Origin: Hippea sp. KM1
GTDB lineage: Bacteria; Campylobacterota_A; Desulfurellia; Desulfurellales; Hippeaceae
Reading direction: 5' to 3'
Assembly (NCBI RefSeq): GCF_000526195.1
Contig: NZ_JAFP01000001.1
Location: forward strand, 1,028,001 to 1,092,000
DNA length: 64,000 nucleotides
The translations under genes and the position numbers were made by a program. The notes under the pieces are model-generated. The model was not told the origin of the DNA. It saw nothing but the letters and a program-made list of their open reading frames with translations, and searched no databases. Below are positions 25,603-34,533 of the stretch, in pieces (the stretch's first letter is position 1; every line of letters starts with the position of its first letter).

Positions 25603-26723
25603 AAAGGGCCGTTTTGGTTTTAGAGACGGGCGATATATTCGAGGGTGTTAGTATAGGCTCAGAAGGCACCACGATAGGTGAGGTGATCTTTAACACGGCC
25701 ATGAGCGGATATCAGGAGATATTGACAGACCCCTCATACAAAGGGCAAATCGTAAACATGACCTATACGCAGATAGGCAACTATGGACTAAACGATGACG
25801 ATAATGAGTCAGACAGGCCGTGGGTTGAGGGATTCATAGTAAAAGAGGCGTCGGCCATACACTCAAATTTCAGAGCCAAAGAGACGCTAAATGAATACCT
25901 AAGGAGATACTCGATAGTAGGCATCTCCCAGATAGACACAAGAAGGCTAACAAAACTCTTAAGGGTAAAGGGCTCCCTAAAAGGTGGTATAACAACGGAA
26001 TCCGATGTGGATTCGCTCAAAAAAGCCATCGAGGAGTTTCAGATTGTAAACAGGGATCTGGTGCAGTTTGTAAGCACAAAGGAGCCATATATATTCAACG
26101 AGGGTTTGTTCAGGTTGGGATATGAGAAAAAAAGAACAAACAGGGTAGTTGACAACAAAAGGGTTGTGGTTTTGGATTTTGGCACAAAGAAGAACATACT
26201 AAGATATTTAGTGGAAGTGGGATTCGAGGTGGTTGTTGTAAGCGCCTATTCCTCGTTTGAGAAGGTAAAATCCCACAATCCGGATGCCATCTTTCTATCA
26301 AATGGGCCTGGCGACCCAAGGGGTATAGATGAGAAATGGATAGCTGAATATAGAAAGATGTTAGCTGAATACCCCAGCTTTGGTATATGCTTTGGGCATC
26401 AAATCATTGCACGATCGTTTGGCATCGATATATATAAGATGAAGTTTGGCCATCACGGCGGCAACCATCCGGTTAAACAGATAGAAAAGGATAGGATATT
26501 CGTAACGGCTCAAAACCACAATTATGCAGCAAATGAGAAGAGTTTACTTGAAAAAGGATTCAAAATAACATATAAAAACCTTAACGACGGCAGTGTGGAG
26601 GGTATGAAACACACAGAGCTGCCCATAATGTCGGTGCAGTTTCATCCTGAGGCTTCTCCAGGTCCGCACGATGCTGAAGGGATCTTCGAGGAATTCGCCG
26701 AGATGGTTAAAGAATTCTCTTAA
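25599..26723 (+). CDS. carA: Carbamoyl-phosphate synthase small subunit
   Basis: Glutaminase subunit that supplies ammonia to CarB for arginine and pyrimidine synthesis. Residues about 1-170 form the CPSase small-chain domain (FNTAMSGYQEILTDPSY); about 185-370 form a class I glutamine amidotransferase with nucleophile Cys in FGICFGHQII and the His/Glu pair in QFHPEASPGPHD. The oxyanion region LSNGPGDPRG is present. Length (374) is standard. carB is not adjacent: the next gene is lpxC, so the large subunit must be elsewhere. Confidence 0.98.
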   Translation: MKRAVLVLETGDIFEGVSIGSEGTTIGEVIFNTAMSGYQEILTDPSYKGQIVNMTYTQIGNYGLNDDDNESDRPWVEGFIVKEASAIHSNFRAKETLNEYLRRYSIVGISQIDTRRLTKLLRVKGSLKGGITTESDVDSLKKAIEEFQIVNRDLVQFVSTKEPYIFNEGLFRLGYEKKRTNRVVDNKRVVVLDFGTKKNILRYLVEVGFEVVVVSAYSSFEKVKSHNPDAIFLSNGPGDPRGIDEKWIAEYRKMLAEYPSFGICFGHQIIARSFGIDIYKMKFGHHGGNHPVKQIEKDRIFVTAQNHNYAANEKSLLEKGFKITYKNLNDGSVEGMKHTELPIMSVQFHPEASPGPHDAEGIFEEFAEMVKEFS

Positions 26724-26739
26724 AAAGAGAGGTGTTTAA

Positions 26740-27642
26740 GTGAGAAAACAGAGAACAATTAAGCAGGCCATAAAGGCATCGGGAATAGGTTTGCATACAG
26801 GCAAAAAGGTGGAGATAGAACTTAATCCTGCAGAGGAAAACAGCGGTATTGTATTTTATAGAGAGGATAAGGGGCAGACCATAGAGGTTAAGCAGGAGAA
26901 TGTCGTTGATACGACACTTGCAACGACGCTGGGCAAAAACGGTGTATTCATAAAAACCGTTGAGCACTTACTTGCCACGCTGTTTGGTCTTCACATAGAT
27001 AATGTCTTTATCAGGCTTTGGGGCGAGGAAGTGCCCATAATGGACGGCTCTGCGGCACCCTGGGTCTATCTGATAAAGACCGCAGGCATAGTGGAGCAGA
27101 AGGCATACAAGAAAGAGATAATAATCAAAAAACCCATAACCATTAAGGAGAAGGGCAAATTCGTAGCCCTTATACCATCTAAGGAGTTTGAGATTCATTA
27201 CTCAATCCACTTCGATAATGCCTTTATAGGCAAGCAAAAGCTAAGCCTGACGATAAACGAGCGCACATTCATAAGGGATATAAGCAAGGCCAGGACATTC
27301 GGCTTGTTAAAGGATATAGAGTTTTTACAATCACAAAACCTTGCATTGGGTGGAAGTTTAGACAACGCCATAGTAGTTGATGAATACGGGATTGTAAACG
27401 AGGATCCATTAAGATATAAGGATGAGTTTGTCAGGCATAAGATACTCGATGCTATAGGCGATCTGTCCATATTGGGATATGACATCAAGGGCAAATACCT
27501 GGCGTTTAAATCCGGACACGACCTCAACAATAGATTGATAAGAAAGCTGATTGCAGACAAAGAGGCATACGAGGTTGTAGGCAACCCATACAGGGAAAGG
27601 GTTGTTGGGTCTTTAGTCTGGACTGCCAATGAGGGAATGTAA
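26740..27642 (+). CDS. lpxC: UDP-3-O-acyl-N-acetylglucosamine deacetylase
   Basis: Zinc enzyme committing UDP-GlcNAc to lipid A synthesis, which indicates an outer membrane with LPS. The zinc ligands are visible as His in KTVEHLLATLFGL, His and Asp in FVRHKILDAIGDL, and the catalytic His in SGHDLNNRL. IMDGSAAPWVYLI is the conserved substrate loop. Length (300) is normal. The start is GTG, preceded by AGAGAGG. It is separated from carA by 16 bases. Confidence 0.97.
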   Translation: MRKQRTIKQAIKASGIGLHTGKKVEIELNPAEENSGIVFYREDKGQTIEVKQENVVDTTLATTLGKNGVFIKTVEHLLATLFGLHIDNVFIRLWGEEVPIMDGSAAPWVYLIKTAGIVEQKAYKKEIIIKKPITIKEKGKFVALIPSKEFEIHYSIHFDNAFIGKQKLSLTINERTFIRDISKARTFGLLKDIEFLQSQNLALGGSLDNAIVVDEYGIVNEDPLRYKDEFVRHKILDAIGDLSILGYDIKGKYLAFKSGHDLNNRLIRKLIADKEAYEVVGNPYRERVVGSLVWTANEGM

Positions 27643-27695
27643 AAAAGTTTACATAATATAACTTATCGGAACCAATCTAAAACACCCAAATACAT

Positions 27696-28352
27696 ATGGA
27701 ATTAACCCTCAATAGATTCAAGGGATTTGATATATATCAACCAAAATACGGCTACCGTTTCTCGGCAGAACCCTTTGTCCTAACCAACGGATTGGAGTTC
27801 AAAACACCTAAAAAGGTTGTCGATTTTGGCAGCGGTTGCGGCATAATAGCCATCATAACAGCCTTAAAAAACCCAGATTCGTTTATCTATGCAATTGAGA
27901 AAAACCCAGAATACATAAAGATAATAGAGAAAAACCTCAGAATAAACAACATAAGCAATGTAGTGGTCTTAGAAGATGCAAAGAGCATTCCACCCAACAC
28001 CATAGATTACTTTATAAGCAATCCACCTTATTTTAAAAAAGGGAAGTTCAGACCATCTGTAAAATACCCTAACGAGAAGTTCGAAACAGGCGGGTCAAAT
28101 ATGTTTGTGGCCGAGGCAAGGCGGCTATTGAAAAACAAAGGCACATTGAGGTTTACATTCCACCCATCAGCCCTTGTTGAGCTGGTATATACACTAAACT
28201 CCAACAATTTCGGCCTAAAGGCAATCCAGCCCGTTTATGGAAAACTCAGCAAAGATTCACCCTTTATATTAATAGAGGCCAAGCTCGCATCAAAAGACTA
28301 TATAGAGTTCAAACCGCCTATCGTTTTAAAGGAATTAGAGCCGTCGATTTAA
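27696..28352 (+). CDS. TrmN6/YfiC-like SAM-dependent methyltransferase
   Basis: A 218-residue class I methyltransferase. SAM-binding motif I is VDFGSGCGIIAI (about 42-53), and motif IV is SNPPYF (about 109-114), the NPPY signature of enzymes that methylate an exocyclic amine of adenine. The N-terminal RFSAEPFVLTN matches tRNA1(Val) adenine-37 N6-methyltransferases, the most likely function; another N6-adenine or ribosomal-protein target is possible. It closes the plus-strand run and faces dxs, with only three bases between the two stop codons and no visible terminator. Confidence 0.8.
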   Translation: MELTLNRFKGFDIYQPKYGYRFSAEPFVLTNGLEFKTPKKVVDFGSGCGIIAIITALKNPDSFIYAIEKNPEYIKIIEKNLRINNISNVVVLEDAKSIPPNTIDYFISNPPYFKKGKFRPSVKYPNEKFETGGSNMFVAEARRLLKNKGTLRFTFHPSALVELVYTLNSNNFGLKAIQPVYGKLSKDSPFILIEAKLASKDYIEFKPPIVLKELEPSI

Positions 28353-28355
28353 ATT

Positions 28356-30224
28356 TTAAGAGAGTATATCCAATACCCCTTTTGAGATCTCCTCTACAGA
28401 CAGGCCGTATTTATCTCTCAGGATCTCCTGGCTGCCGTGTTCTATAAATAGATCCGGCAGAGCAAAGGACTTAAACCTAACACCCATGCCATTTTCCATA
28501 AAGAAGGAAGCAACAGCCTCACCAAAACCACCAAGCTTCACATTCTCCTCGATCGTTATAACAGCCCTATACTCAGAGAGGCTCTGAAGAAGGTCATAAT
28601 CCATAGGCTTAACAAACAAGGCGTTAATCAGGGTTGAACCAACACCGCTTTTTTCTAACTCAGCACCGACCTTAAGGGCCGTCTCATTGCAATTACCCAC
28701 AGCCAAAATCGCAACATCCCTGGAGGATGACTCCTTTAGCGTCTGCCACTTACCCAACTCTATCCTGTCTATCCTATATTCATCGCCTACAACAGCGCAC
28801 ACGCCCCTGGGGTATCTGATAGCGATAGGCCCTTTATCATAATCGACAGCAAACTCCAAAGCCCTCTCCAATTCATAGGCATCCTTTGGCGCCATTATGG
28901 TCATGTTGGGCACTGCCCTCAAATAGGATATGTCGAACACACCCTGATGCGTCTCACCGTCATCACCAACAATGCCGGCCCTATCAATGGCAAAAACCAC
29001 GGGCAGATTCTGCAGGGCTATATCGTGGATTATCTGATCATAGGCCCTCTGCAAGAATGTTGAATATATGGCAACAATCGGCTTTATGCCCTTTATCGTC
29101 AGACCGCCAGCCATGGTAACGGCGTGTTGCTCTGCTATGCCCACATCGAAGACCCTATCTGGAAACTCATCCTTGGCCTTCTGAAGACCCGTGCCCAAAA
29201 GCATAGCAGCCGTTATGGCAACGACATCCTTTCTCTTTCTCATTATATCAACAACCTTATCCCCAAAGACCGACGAGCAGCTTTTCTTAGCTGTTTTGGA
29301 CTTTATCGGCTCTCCTGTTTCTATATTAAACCTACCGATACCATGAAATAGCGACGGATCCTTCTCTGCAGGGGCATATCCCTTACCCTTTGTGGTTAAC
29401 ACATGGATAAGAATGGGGCCTTTGAGTTTTTTTACATTGCGGAATATCTTTATCAGATCCTCAAGATTGTGGCCGTTCAAGGGCCCAAAGTATTTAAAAC
29501 CCAGCTCCTCAAACAACAAACCGGGCGAGAAAAACTTAAACGACTCCTCGATCTTCCTTGCCAGCCTCAATGTAGGCTCGCTGGGCAATGGCAGTGTGTT
29601 TATGATCTTCTCAATCTCATCCCTCAACTTGTTGTAGATGGGGCCGCTCATCTTTTTCGACAAATAGGCAGACAGAGACCCCAACGAGGGAGAGATAGAC
29701 ATGTTGTTATCGTTGACAATCACAATCAAATCCGTATCTATATAACCGGCATTATCCAGCCCCTCATAGGCTATACCGCAGGATAGCGAACCATCACCTA
29801 TAATGGCAACGACATCCTCATCTTGAGACAGCAGATCCCTTGCCAATGCAATACCCAAAGCGGCCGAGATGGATGTGCCGGCATGCCCTACATTGAAGAC
29901 ATCGTAAGAGCTCTCCTCCCTTTTTGGGAAACCGCTTAAACCCCTATACTGCCTTAAGGTGGGAAACCTATCCTTCCTGCCTGTGATTATCTTATGGGCA
30001 TAGGTCTGATGCCCAACATCCCAGACAAGCTTATCCTCTGGCGTCTCAAATACATAATGGAGAGCCAGCGTCAACTCAACAGCACCCAAAGAGGAGGCCA
30101 GATGCCCCCCCGTTTGTGATACCGTCTTTATTATATATTCCCTTATCTCCTCAGCTAAAACCTTAAGTTCATTAATCGAAAACTTCCTAATATCAGATGG
30201 ATAATTAACCTTTTCCAACAACAA
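28356..30224 (-). CDS. dxs: 1-deoxy-D-xylulose-5-phosphate synthase
   Basis: Thiamine-diphosphate enzyme condensing pyruvate and glyceraldehyde-3-phosphate, first step of the MEP isoprenoid pathway. The 622-residue length fits. The ThDP signature runs from GDGSLSCGIAYEG to VNDNNMSIS; the pyrimidine-binding part has DVGIAEQHAVTMAGGL with catalytic Glu, and VGDDGETHQGVFD follows. It starts two bases after the cpoB stop, so it is the last gene of the atp-tol-pal transcription unit as read here. Isoprenoid supply for undecaprenyl phosphate connects it loosely to envelope synthesis. Confidence 0.98.
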   Translation of the reverse strand: MLLEKVNYPSDIRKFSINELKVLAEEIREYIIKTVSQTGGHLASSLGAVELTLALHYVFETPEDKLVWDVGHQTYAHKIITGRKDRFPTLRQYRGLSGFPKREESSYDVFNVGHAGTSISAALGIALARDLLSQDEDVVAIIGDGSLSCGIAYEGLDNAGYIDTDLIVIVNDNNMSISPSLGSLSAYLSKKMSGPIYNKLRDEIEKIINTLPLPSEPTLRLARKIEESFKFFSPGLLFEELGFKYFGPLNGHNLEDLIKIFRNVKKLKGPILIHVLTTKGKGYAPAEKDPSLFHGIGRFNIETGEPIKSKTAKKSCSSVFGDKVVDIMRKRKDVVAITAAMLLGTGLQKAKDEFPDRVFDVGIAEQHAVTMAGGLTIKGIKPIVAIYSTFLQRAYDQIIHDIALQNLPVVFAIDRAGIVGDDGETHQGVFDISYLRAVPNMTIMAPKDAYELERALEFAVDYDKGPIAIRYPRGVCAVVGDEYRIDRIELGKWQTLKESSSRDVAILAVGNCNETALKVGAELEKSGVGSTLINALFVKPMDYDLLQSLSEYRAVITIEENVKLGGFGEAVASFFMENGMGVRFKSFALPDLFIEHGSQEILRDKYGLSVEEISKGVLDILS

Positions 30225-30226
30225 GA

Positions 30227-31018
30227 TTATTTCCCACCCTTCTTCAGGATTTTCTTAGCCTCTTTAGCCTCGGGCGTATTGGGGAACTGCTTTATAACCT
30301 TCTGAAGCAGGTAGTTGCCGTCAACCTTATCGCCCATCCTTATGAAGGCTATACCCTCTTTAAGCGTTGCAGCAGCCACCTTATCGCTCTTTGGGTATGT
30401 ATTTACAAGATAGTCGTAATTGATTATAGCCCTATCGTACTGACCCTTATTAAAATAGCACTCTGCCAGATAGAACACAGCATCATCAATCCATTTGGAT
30501 TGCTTGTATTTGTTCTTGAATGCCTTAAAGGCATCAATAGCCGCATCGTATTTCTTCTTCTTAAACAGATCCAACGCCCCTTTAAAGGCCACCTCGTCCT
30601 CTTTAAGTTGAACCTTTGGCTTGCCCTGCTCTGCCTGGCTTTGGGTTGAAACATCCTTTTGAACTGGCGGTTTGGGTTGTTCAGCCTCAGGCACACTGGG
30701 CTTTGCAGGCTCAGTCGGGGGCTTGGGGAGAGCTATCTGTTGTTGGCTGGATTGTTTAAGCATCAGTTGGTTTATCTGGTTCTGCAGCGTCTGCAATTGA
30801 TGAACAACCGTATCCAACTGCCCCTTTATCTCACCGTATTTAACCAACAGGTTTTCCATCTTAAGATAGAGTTGTGCCTGCTGCTGCTGCAACAACTTTA
30901 TAGCCTGCTCGTTCTTTATGACCCTAACCTCCAAAGAATAGGGGTTCTCGTTCTGCCCCAAGGCAGAACCACCCCACAAAAGGCATACGGTAAGTATCGC
31001 CAACAATACCCTTTTCAT
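30227..31018 (-). CDS. cpoB: Tol-Pal accessory TPR protein CpoB/YbgF
   Basis: Periplasmic coordinator of Tol-Pal with peptidoglycan synthesis. A signal peptide (MKRVLLAILTVCLLWGGSALGQ) is followed by a coiled coil (about 28-85, including KLLQQQQAQLYLKMENLL), a Pro/Gln/Lys-rich linker, and three TPR-like repeats (about 142-255) such as YDAAIDAFKAFKNKYKQSKW. The order matches CpoB: trimerising coiled coil, then TolA-binding TPRs. It lies directly downstream of pal as in most Tol-Pal operons. Confidence 0.92.
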   Translation of the reverse strand: MKRVLLAILTVCLLWGGSALGQNENPYSLEVRVIKNEQAIKLLQQQQAQLYLKMENLLVKYGEIKGQLDTVVHQLQTLQNQINQLMLKQSSQQQIALPKPPTEPAKPSVPEAEQPKPPVQKDVSTQSQAEQGKPKVQLKEDEVAFKGALDLFKKKKYDAAIDAFKAFKNKYKQSKWIDDAVFYLAECYFNKGQYDRAIINYDYLVNTYPKSDKVAAATLKEGIAFIRMGDKVDGNYLLQKVIKQFPNTPEAKEAKKILKKGGK

Positions 31019-31029
31019 TCCCTCATCCC

Positions 31030-31551
31030 TTACTTAGAAAGGATAACAAAGTGATCCCTTCTGTTTTTAGCCCAGGCATACTCGTTGTGTGCAGGGTCAA
31101 GAGGCCTGCTCTCACCGTAAGAGATGATATCTATCCTGTCTGGGCTTACACCCTTTGAAATCAGGTATTTCTTTGCAGCCAATGCCCTCTTCTGACCCAA
31201 TGCCAGGTTGTACTCAACAGTGCCCCTCTCATCGCAGTTGCCCTCTATCCTGATCCTTACGCTGGGGTGCTTGAGCATGTACTGGGCAATACCGTCCAAT
31301 ACAGCAGGAACATTCTGTTTAATGCCCCACTTGTTGATATAGGTCAGATCATACTTGTCAAAGTTGAAATGGATATCTGTGAAAATGGATTTTACATCCA
31401 CCTGTTTGGCCTCTTTTGTGGATGTAGCCGGTTTCTCCACAACGACCTTCTTGGGTGCATTCTGCACGCCCTTATTCATACACATACAACCACTCATCAA
31501 GAATGCCACACCTATCAAAGAAGCGCCTGCAAGTTTTGCCTTTCCCTTCAT
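31030..31551 (-). CDS. pal: Peptidoglycan-associated lipoprotein Pal, copy 1
   Basis: Outer-membrane lipoprotein with a C-terminal OmpA-like domain that binds peptidoglycan. The signal peptide ends in the lipobox LMSGC; the OmpA-like domain covers roughly residues 60-173 and contains NCDERGTVEYNLALGQKRAL. The start chosen lies six codons inside the longest frame, where GGAGGTGAAG forms a good ribosome site. Its last 236 bases match the neighbouring pal copy perfectly, while the N-terminal half is unrelated except for general layout. A short Lys-rich linker separates the lipid anchor from the domain. Confidence 0.93.
   Translation of the reverse strand: MKGKAKLAGASLIGVAFLMSGCMCMNKGVQNAPKKVVVEKPATSTKEAKQVDVKSIFTDIHFNFDKYDLTYINKWGIKQNVPAVLDGIAQYMLKHPSVRIRIEGNCDERGTVEYNLALGQKRALAAKKYLISKGVSPDRIDIISYGESRPLDPAHNEYAWAKNRRDHFVILSK
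31043..31278 (-). repeat. Perfect 236-bp direct repeat, copy A (3' end of pal copy 1)
   Basis: Every base matches 31583-31818, exactly 540 bases away. The repeat encodes most of the OmpA-like domain, from the conserved MLKHPSVRIRIEGN region to near the C-terminus. Confidence 0.97.
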
Positions 31552-31569
31552 TTTCTTCACCTCCAACAT

Positions 31570-32136
31570 TTATTTTTCTAATATAACAAAGTGATCCCTT
31601 CTGTTTTTAGCCCAGGCATACTCGTTGTGTGCAGGGTCAAGAGGCCTGCTCTCACCGTAAGAGATGATATCTATCCTGTCTGGGCTTACACCCTTTGAAA
31701 TCAGGTATTTCTTTGCAGCCAATGCCCTCTTCTGACCCAATGCCAGGTTGTACTCAACAGTGCCCCTCTCATCGCAGTTGCCCTCTATCCTGATCCTTAC
31801 GCTGGGGTGCTTGAGCATAAAATCGGCGATCCTATCCAGGATAACGGTTGGGTCTTCATCTATACCAAACTGATTTATCGGCTCAATCTCAAAGCTATTG
31901 AACTTAAAGTGAATATCGGAGGCGATCCTTTCAAAGCTCTTTTTGGCCTGCTCAAAGGAACCAAACTCACCCTCTATGGTGTTTAATGATGGGTATTTCA
32001 GTGTTGTCGATTTAACCTCTGGGTTTTTTACCTGATTGGCAGAACCCCCCTGCCCTTTTACATACTTAGGCGATGAGGAACAGCCATAGATAAACAGACC
32101 CACCATCACAATCAAAACGGTTAAAACTCGCCTCAT
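31570..32136 (-). CDS. pal: Peptidoglycan-associated lipoprotein Pal, copy 2
   Basis: Second OmpA-like lipoprotein, 188 residues, following tolB. The lipobox is FIYGC in a signal peptide beginning MRRVLTVLIVMVGLF. A linker of about 60 residues (GSANQVKNPEVKSTTLKYPS) leads to the OmpA-like domain (about 75-188). The C-terminal 78 residues are the same as in the adjacent copy because the DNA there is identical; the anchor and linker differ. By position next to tolB this one is the canonical Pal. Two Pal proteins with the same peptidoglycan-binding end but different tethers could reach different depths in the periplasm. Confidence 0.92.
   Translation of the reverse strand: MRRVLTVLIVMVGLFIYGCSSSPKYVKGQGGSANQVKNPEVKSTTLKYPSLNTIEGEFGSFEQAKKSFERIASDIHFKFNSFEIEPINQFGIDEDPTVILDRIADFMLKHPSVRIRIEGNCDERGTVEYNLALGQKRALAAKKYLISKGVSPDRIDIISYGESRPLDPAHNEYAWAKNRRDHFVILEK
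31583..31818 (-). repeat. Perfect 236-bp direct repeat, copy B (3' end of pal copy 2)
   Basis: Mate of 31043-31278. Sequence identity stops abruptly at both borders, including third codon positions inside, which points to recent duplication or gene conversion. Confidence 0.97.
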
Positions 32137-32147
32137 TTTACACCTCT

Positions 32148-33416
32148 TTACTGCAATTTAGAGCTCACGCTCAGCCCATTATATATTAACTTACTCTCTA
32201 TTGCAACAGCGTAATTACCGTTTATGGTATTAACTATAAATATGGCATTCTTATTACCTATCCTGCCTGTTAAGGCCACATACCTGGAATCGTAAGCCCA
32301 GCTGGGCGAATCTAAGCTATTACCCTTCATAATAACCCTGTCATTACTGCCGTCTATGTTCATAACCTTAAGATAGGTCGTTCCATTGTCTATAGATATG
32401 TATGCAATCTTTTTACCATCCGGTGATACAGAAGGGCTTGAGTTATACTTACCACTAAAGGTCAATCTTTGAGGCTGCGTCTGTGGGTTTAGACCCTTTA
32501 TGTATATCTGCGGATTGCCGTCCCTATTTGAGACAAAAACCATCTTGGAGAAATCTGGAGTAAAGGAGGGTGAAACATTTATACTGGGGTCGTTTGTCAG
32601 TTTCTTTAAAACCCTTCCTCTACCGTTTACCACATATATGTTAACACTGCCATATCTATTAAAAGGAATAGCAAAATAACCCATATACCTGACAGCTGAT
32701 ATGCTGAGATTGGAGTTGCTAAAAAGCTTGGTCAGCCTGCCGCTAAAGACATTGAATAAAAACAGAGCCGGTTTGCCGTATCTGTAAGAAAGGAATGTTA
32801 GGGCATCCTCAGAGACCCATTTTGGCAATATGTTAAAGCTATGCCAGTTGGTTATCCTAACCAGATTCTTGCCATTGAAATCGCACACATATATATCGCT
32901 TATCCTCCCATTCCCCATAGCAAAAGCAATCTTACTCTCAAACGGGCCATACTCCCCCGTTATATACCCTATAAGCTCATCCACCACCCTGTTGGCAAGC
33001 CAGCCCAAAGAATAGCTATTTGTGGTGTATGTCTTATCCAGAACAACAGACCCCCTCATCACATCGGTGATTCTTATATTGACATATATGCTCCTTCCTT
33101 CTGCATGCGCATCACCGTATATAACATAGTTGAGATTATCCATCTTGGCTATACCGTTTACAACATTAAAAGGCGCATCATAGGAAAAATGTTGGCTTTC
33201 ATCCCAGCTAAACAACCCGGAGATCCTCAAATCCCTCTTCAGTGCTGTTAAAAACCTACCAGAGATATCAGGCTCTGTGTTCTTCACAAAACCCCACAGG
33301 CCTATACCTATGGGCTTGTGCTTCGGATTGGAGATCTCTATCTTGAACAGATCCGCTCTGGCTGTAAAACTCAACAAAAAGCCCATTATCACAACAATAC
33401 CTATAATCCTTCTCAT
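32148..33416 (-). CDS. tolB: Tol-Pal system protein TolB
   Basis: Periplasmic beta-propeller protein that binds Pal and is displaced by energised TolA. The signal peptide is [21 protein letters not shown]. Residues about 22-160 form the N-terminal TolB domain and about 165-400 the propeller, with WD40-like blades such as SPSFTPDFSKMVFVSNRDGN and SPSVSPDGKKIAYISI. Length (422) is normal. The start overlaps the tolA stop by four bases. Confidence 0.94.
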   Translation of the reverse strand: MRRIIGIVVIMGFLLSFTARADLFKIEISNPKHKPIGIGLWGFVKNTEPDISGRFLTALKRDLRISGLFSWDESQHFSYDAPFNVVNGIAKMDNLNYVIYGDAHAEGRSIYVNIRITDVMRGSVVLDKTYTTNSYSLGWLANRVVDELIGYITGEYGPFESKIAFAMGNGRISDIYVCDFNGKNLVRITNWHSFNILPKWVSEDALTFLSYRYGKPALFLFNVFSGRLTKLFSNSNLSISAVRYMGYFAIPFNRYGSVNIYVVNGRGRVLKKLTNDPSINVSPSFTPDFSKMVFVSNRDGNPQIYIKGLNPQTQPQRLTFSGKYNSSPSVSPDGKKIAYISIDNGTTYLKVMNIDGSNDRVIMKGNSLDSPSWAYDSRYVALTGRIGNKNAIFIVNTINGNYAVAIESKLIYNGLSVSSKLQ

Positions 33417-34147
33417 TGCTTCTCCTTACTGTTAAATGTTATTTCAAACACCACAACGCCATCTGTTAGTATATCCTTTGGCGGCTTTGCAAAGGGTTCT
33501 GCCGACTTGATAGCATCAATCACCGTCGAATCAAAGTAAGCATTACCCGAACTCTTTATCATCTTTAGGTTAATCAAATTTCCCATGTAATCAAGTTTTA
33601 TTTTTACCACAGCCTCAAAAACCCTATCGCCTATAATGGCCTTTGAAACCCCCCAATGGTTATAAATGGAGCTTGTGATTATATCCCTATACCCCTGCGA
33701 GAGGGCCTTTTTGTATTCCATCTGGGCCTGCTGCTGAGTCAGTATGCGCTTCTTGAGATTTTCAATCTTCATCCTCAAAAGCCTCTCCCTCAACTGCTCC
33801 ACCCTGGCCTGTTGCCTCAATATCCTAACCTTCTTTTCAATATCAATTGCCGGTTGTTTCTTTTCTGGTTTAGGTTTTGGTTTGGGCTTGGGCCTGGGTT
33901 TAGGTTTAGGCTTAGGCTTAGATTTAGGTTTAGGTTTTGGCTTTGGCTTGGGCTTTGGCTTTTGAGGCTTGGTTTTTGGCGCATTGGCCTTATTCGATCT
34001 ATGTGTCTCCTTTTTTATCTTGACAATATCAACCGTATAAATCCTTGTCTTTTTTACAACCACAGGATGGTTTTTTATAAACAGAACGAAGATAAGGATG
34101 AAAATCAGGTGAATGACAACGGAAAAAAGAAAACTAAAAAACTTCAT
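33413..34147 (-). CDS. tolA: TolA-like protein (TonB/TolA family)
   Basis: Inner-membrane protein that transmits the TolQR motor to the outer membrane. One N-terminal transmembrane helix (about 4-23), a Pro-Lys repeat rod (about 57-96, mostly KP dipeptides), a charged helical segment (about 100-150), and a C-terminal TonB/TolA-type domain (about 155-244, with [19 protein letters not shown]). The KP rod is more like TonB than the Ala/Lys/Glu helix of enterobacterial TolA, but location between tolR and tolB fixes the role. At 244 residues it is short for TolA. Overlaps on both sides are four bases. Confidence 0.85.
   Translation of the reverse strand: MKFFSFLFSVVIHLIFILIFVLFIKNHPVVVKKTRIYTVDIVKIKKETHRSNKANAPKTKPQKPKPKPKPKPKPKSKPKPKPKPRPKPKPKPKPEKKQPAIDIEKKVRILRQQARVEQLRERLLRMKIENLKKRILTQQQAQMEYKKALSQGYRDIITSSIYNHWGVSKAIIGDRVFEAVVKIKLDYMGNLINLKMIKSSGNAYFDSTVIDAIKSAEPFAKPPKDILTDGVVVFEITFNSKEKQ
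33862..33963 (-). repeat. Low-complexity repeat encoding the Lys-Pro rod of TolA
   Basis: Tandem near-repeats of AAA/AAG-CCN, giving about 17 Lys-Pro-type dipeptides with a Ser or Arg occasionally replacing Lys. The codons vary between units, so it is old or under protein-level selection, but length variation between strains would be expected. Confidence 0.85.
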
Positions 34148-34533
34148 TGTCGAGGTTGAGTGGCAAGCCCTATCCTTGATATACCAACAGTCTTGATGAG
34201 ATCTATCAAGTGAACCACAAGACCATAACTGACATCTCTATCGGCCTTAATGATAACGCTTCTATCCTTGTGAGCCTTCAAAAAATCGGCCAGGGCATCC
34301 ATGGTAATAGGGAGCTTATCCAAAAAATAACGCCCCTGCTTATCAATAGAGATAATTATATTCTTCTTCTCTATCTTTGTTGCGCCGGATTTGGTCTTGG
34401 GTAAGTTTACTTTTATGCCTTTAACAAGCATGGGTGTTGTCACCATGAATATAACAAGCAATACCAACATAACATCCACTAAGGGTGTAATATTGATATC
34501 GCTAAATGTGCCTCTATTGAGCCTCTTTCTCAT
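34144..34533 (-). CDS. tolR: Biopolymer transport protein TolR/ExbD
   Basis: Motor subunit that works with TolQ to harness proton motive force. The 129-residue protein has a single transmembrane helix (about 16-36) in [20 protein letters not shown], carrying the essential Asp of the ion path, and a periplasmic ExbD/TolR domain to the end. It is linked by four-base overlaps to tolQ upstream and tolA downstream, fixing it as TolR rather than an ExbD for iron uptake. Confidence 0.95.
   Translation of the reverse strand: MRKRLNRGTFSDINITPLVDVMLVLLVIFMVTTPMLVKGIKVNLPKTKSGATKIEKKNIIISIDKQGRYFLDKLPITMDALADFLKAHKDRSVIIKADRDVSYGLVVHLIDLIKTVGISRIGLATQPRQ

Noticed and set aside
33656-34159. Gly/Phe/Arg-rich open frame antisense to tolA
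   Set aside because: Produced by the reverse complement of the Lys-Pro repeats; not an independent gene.
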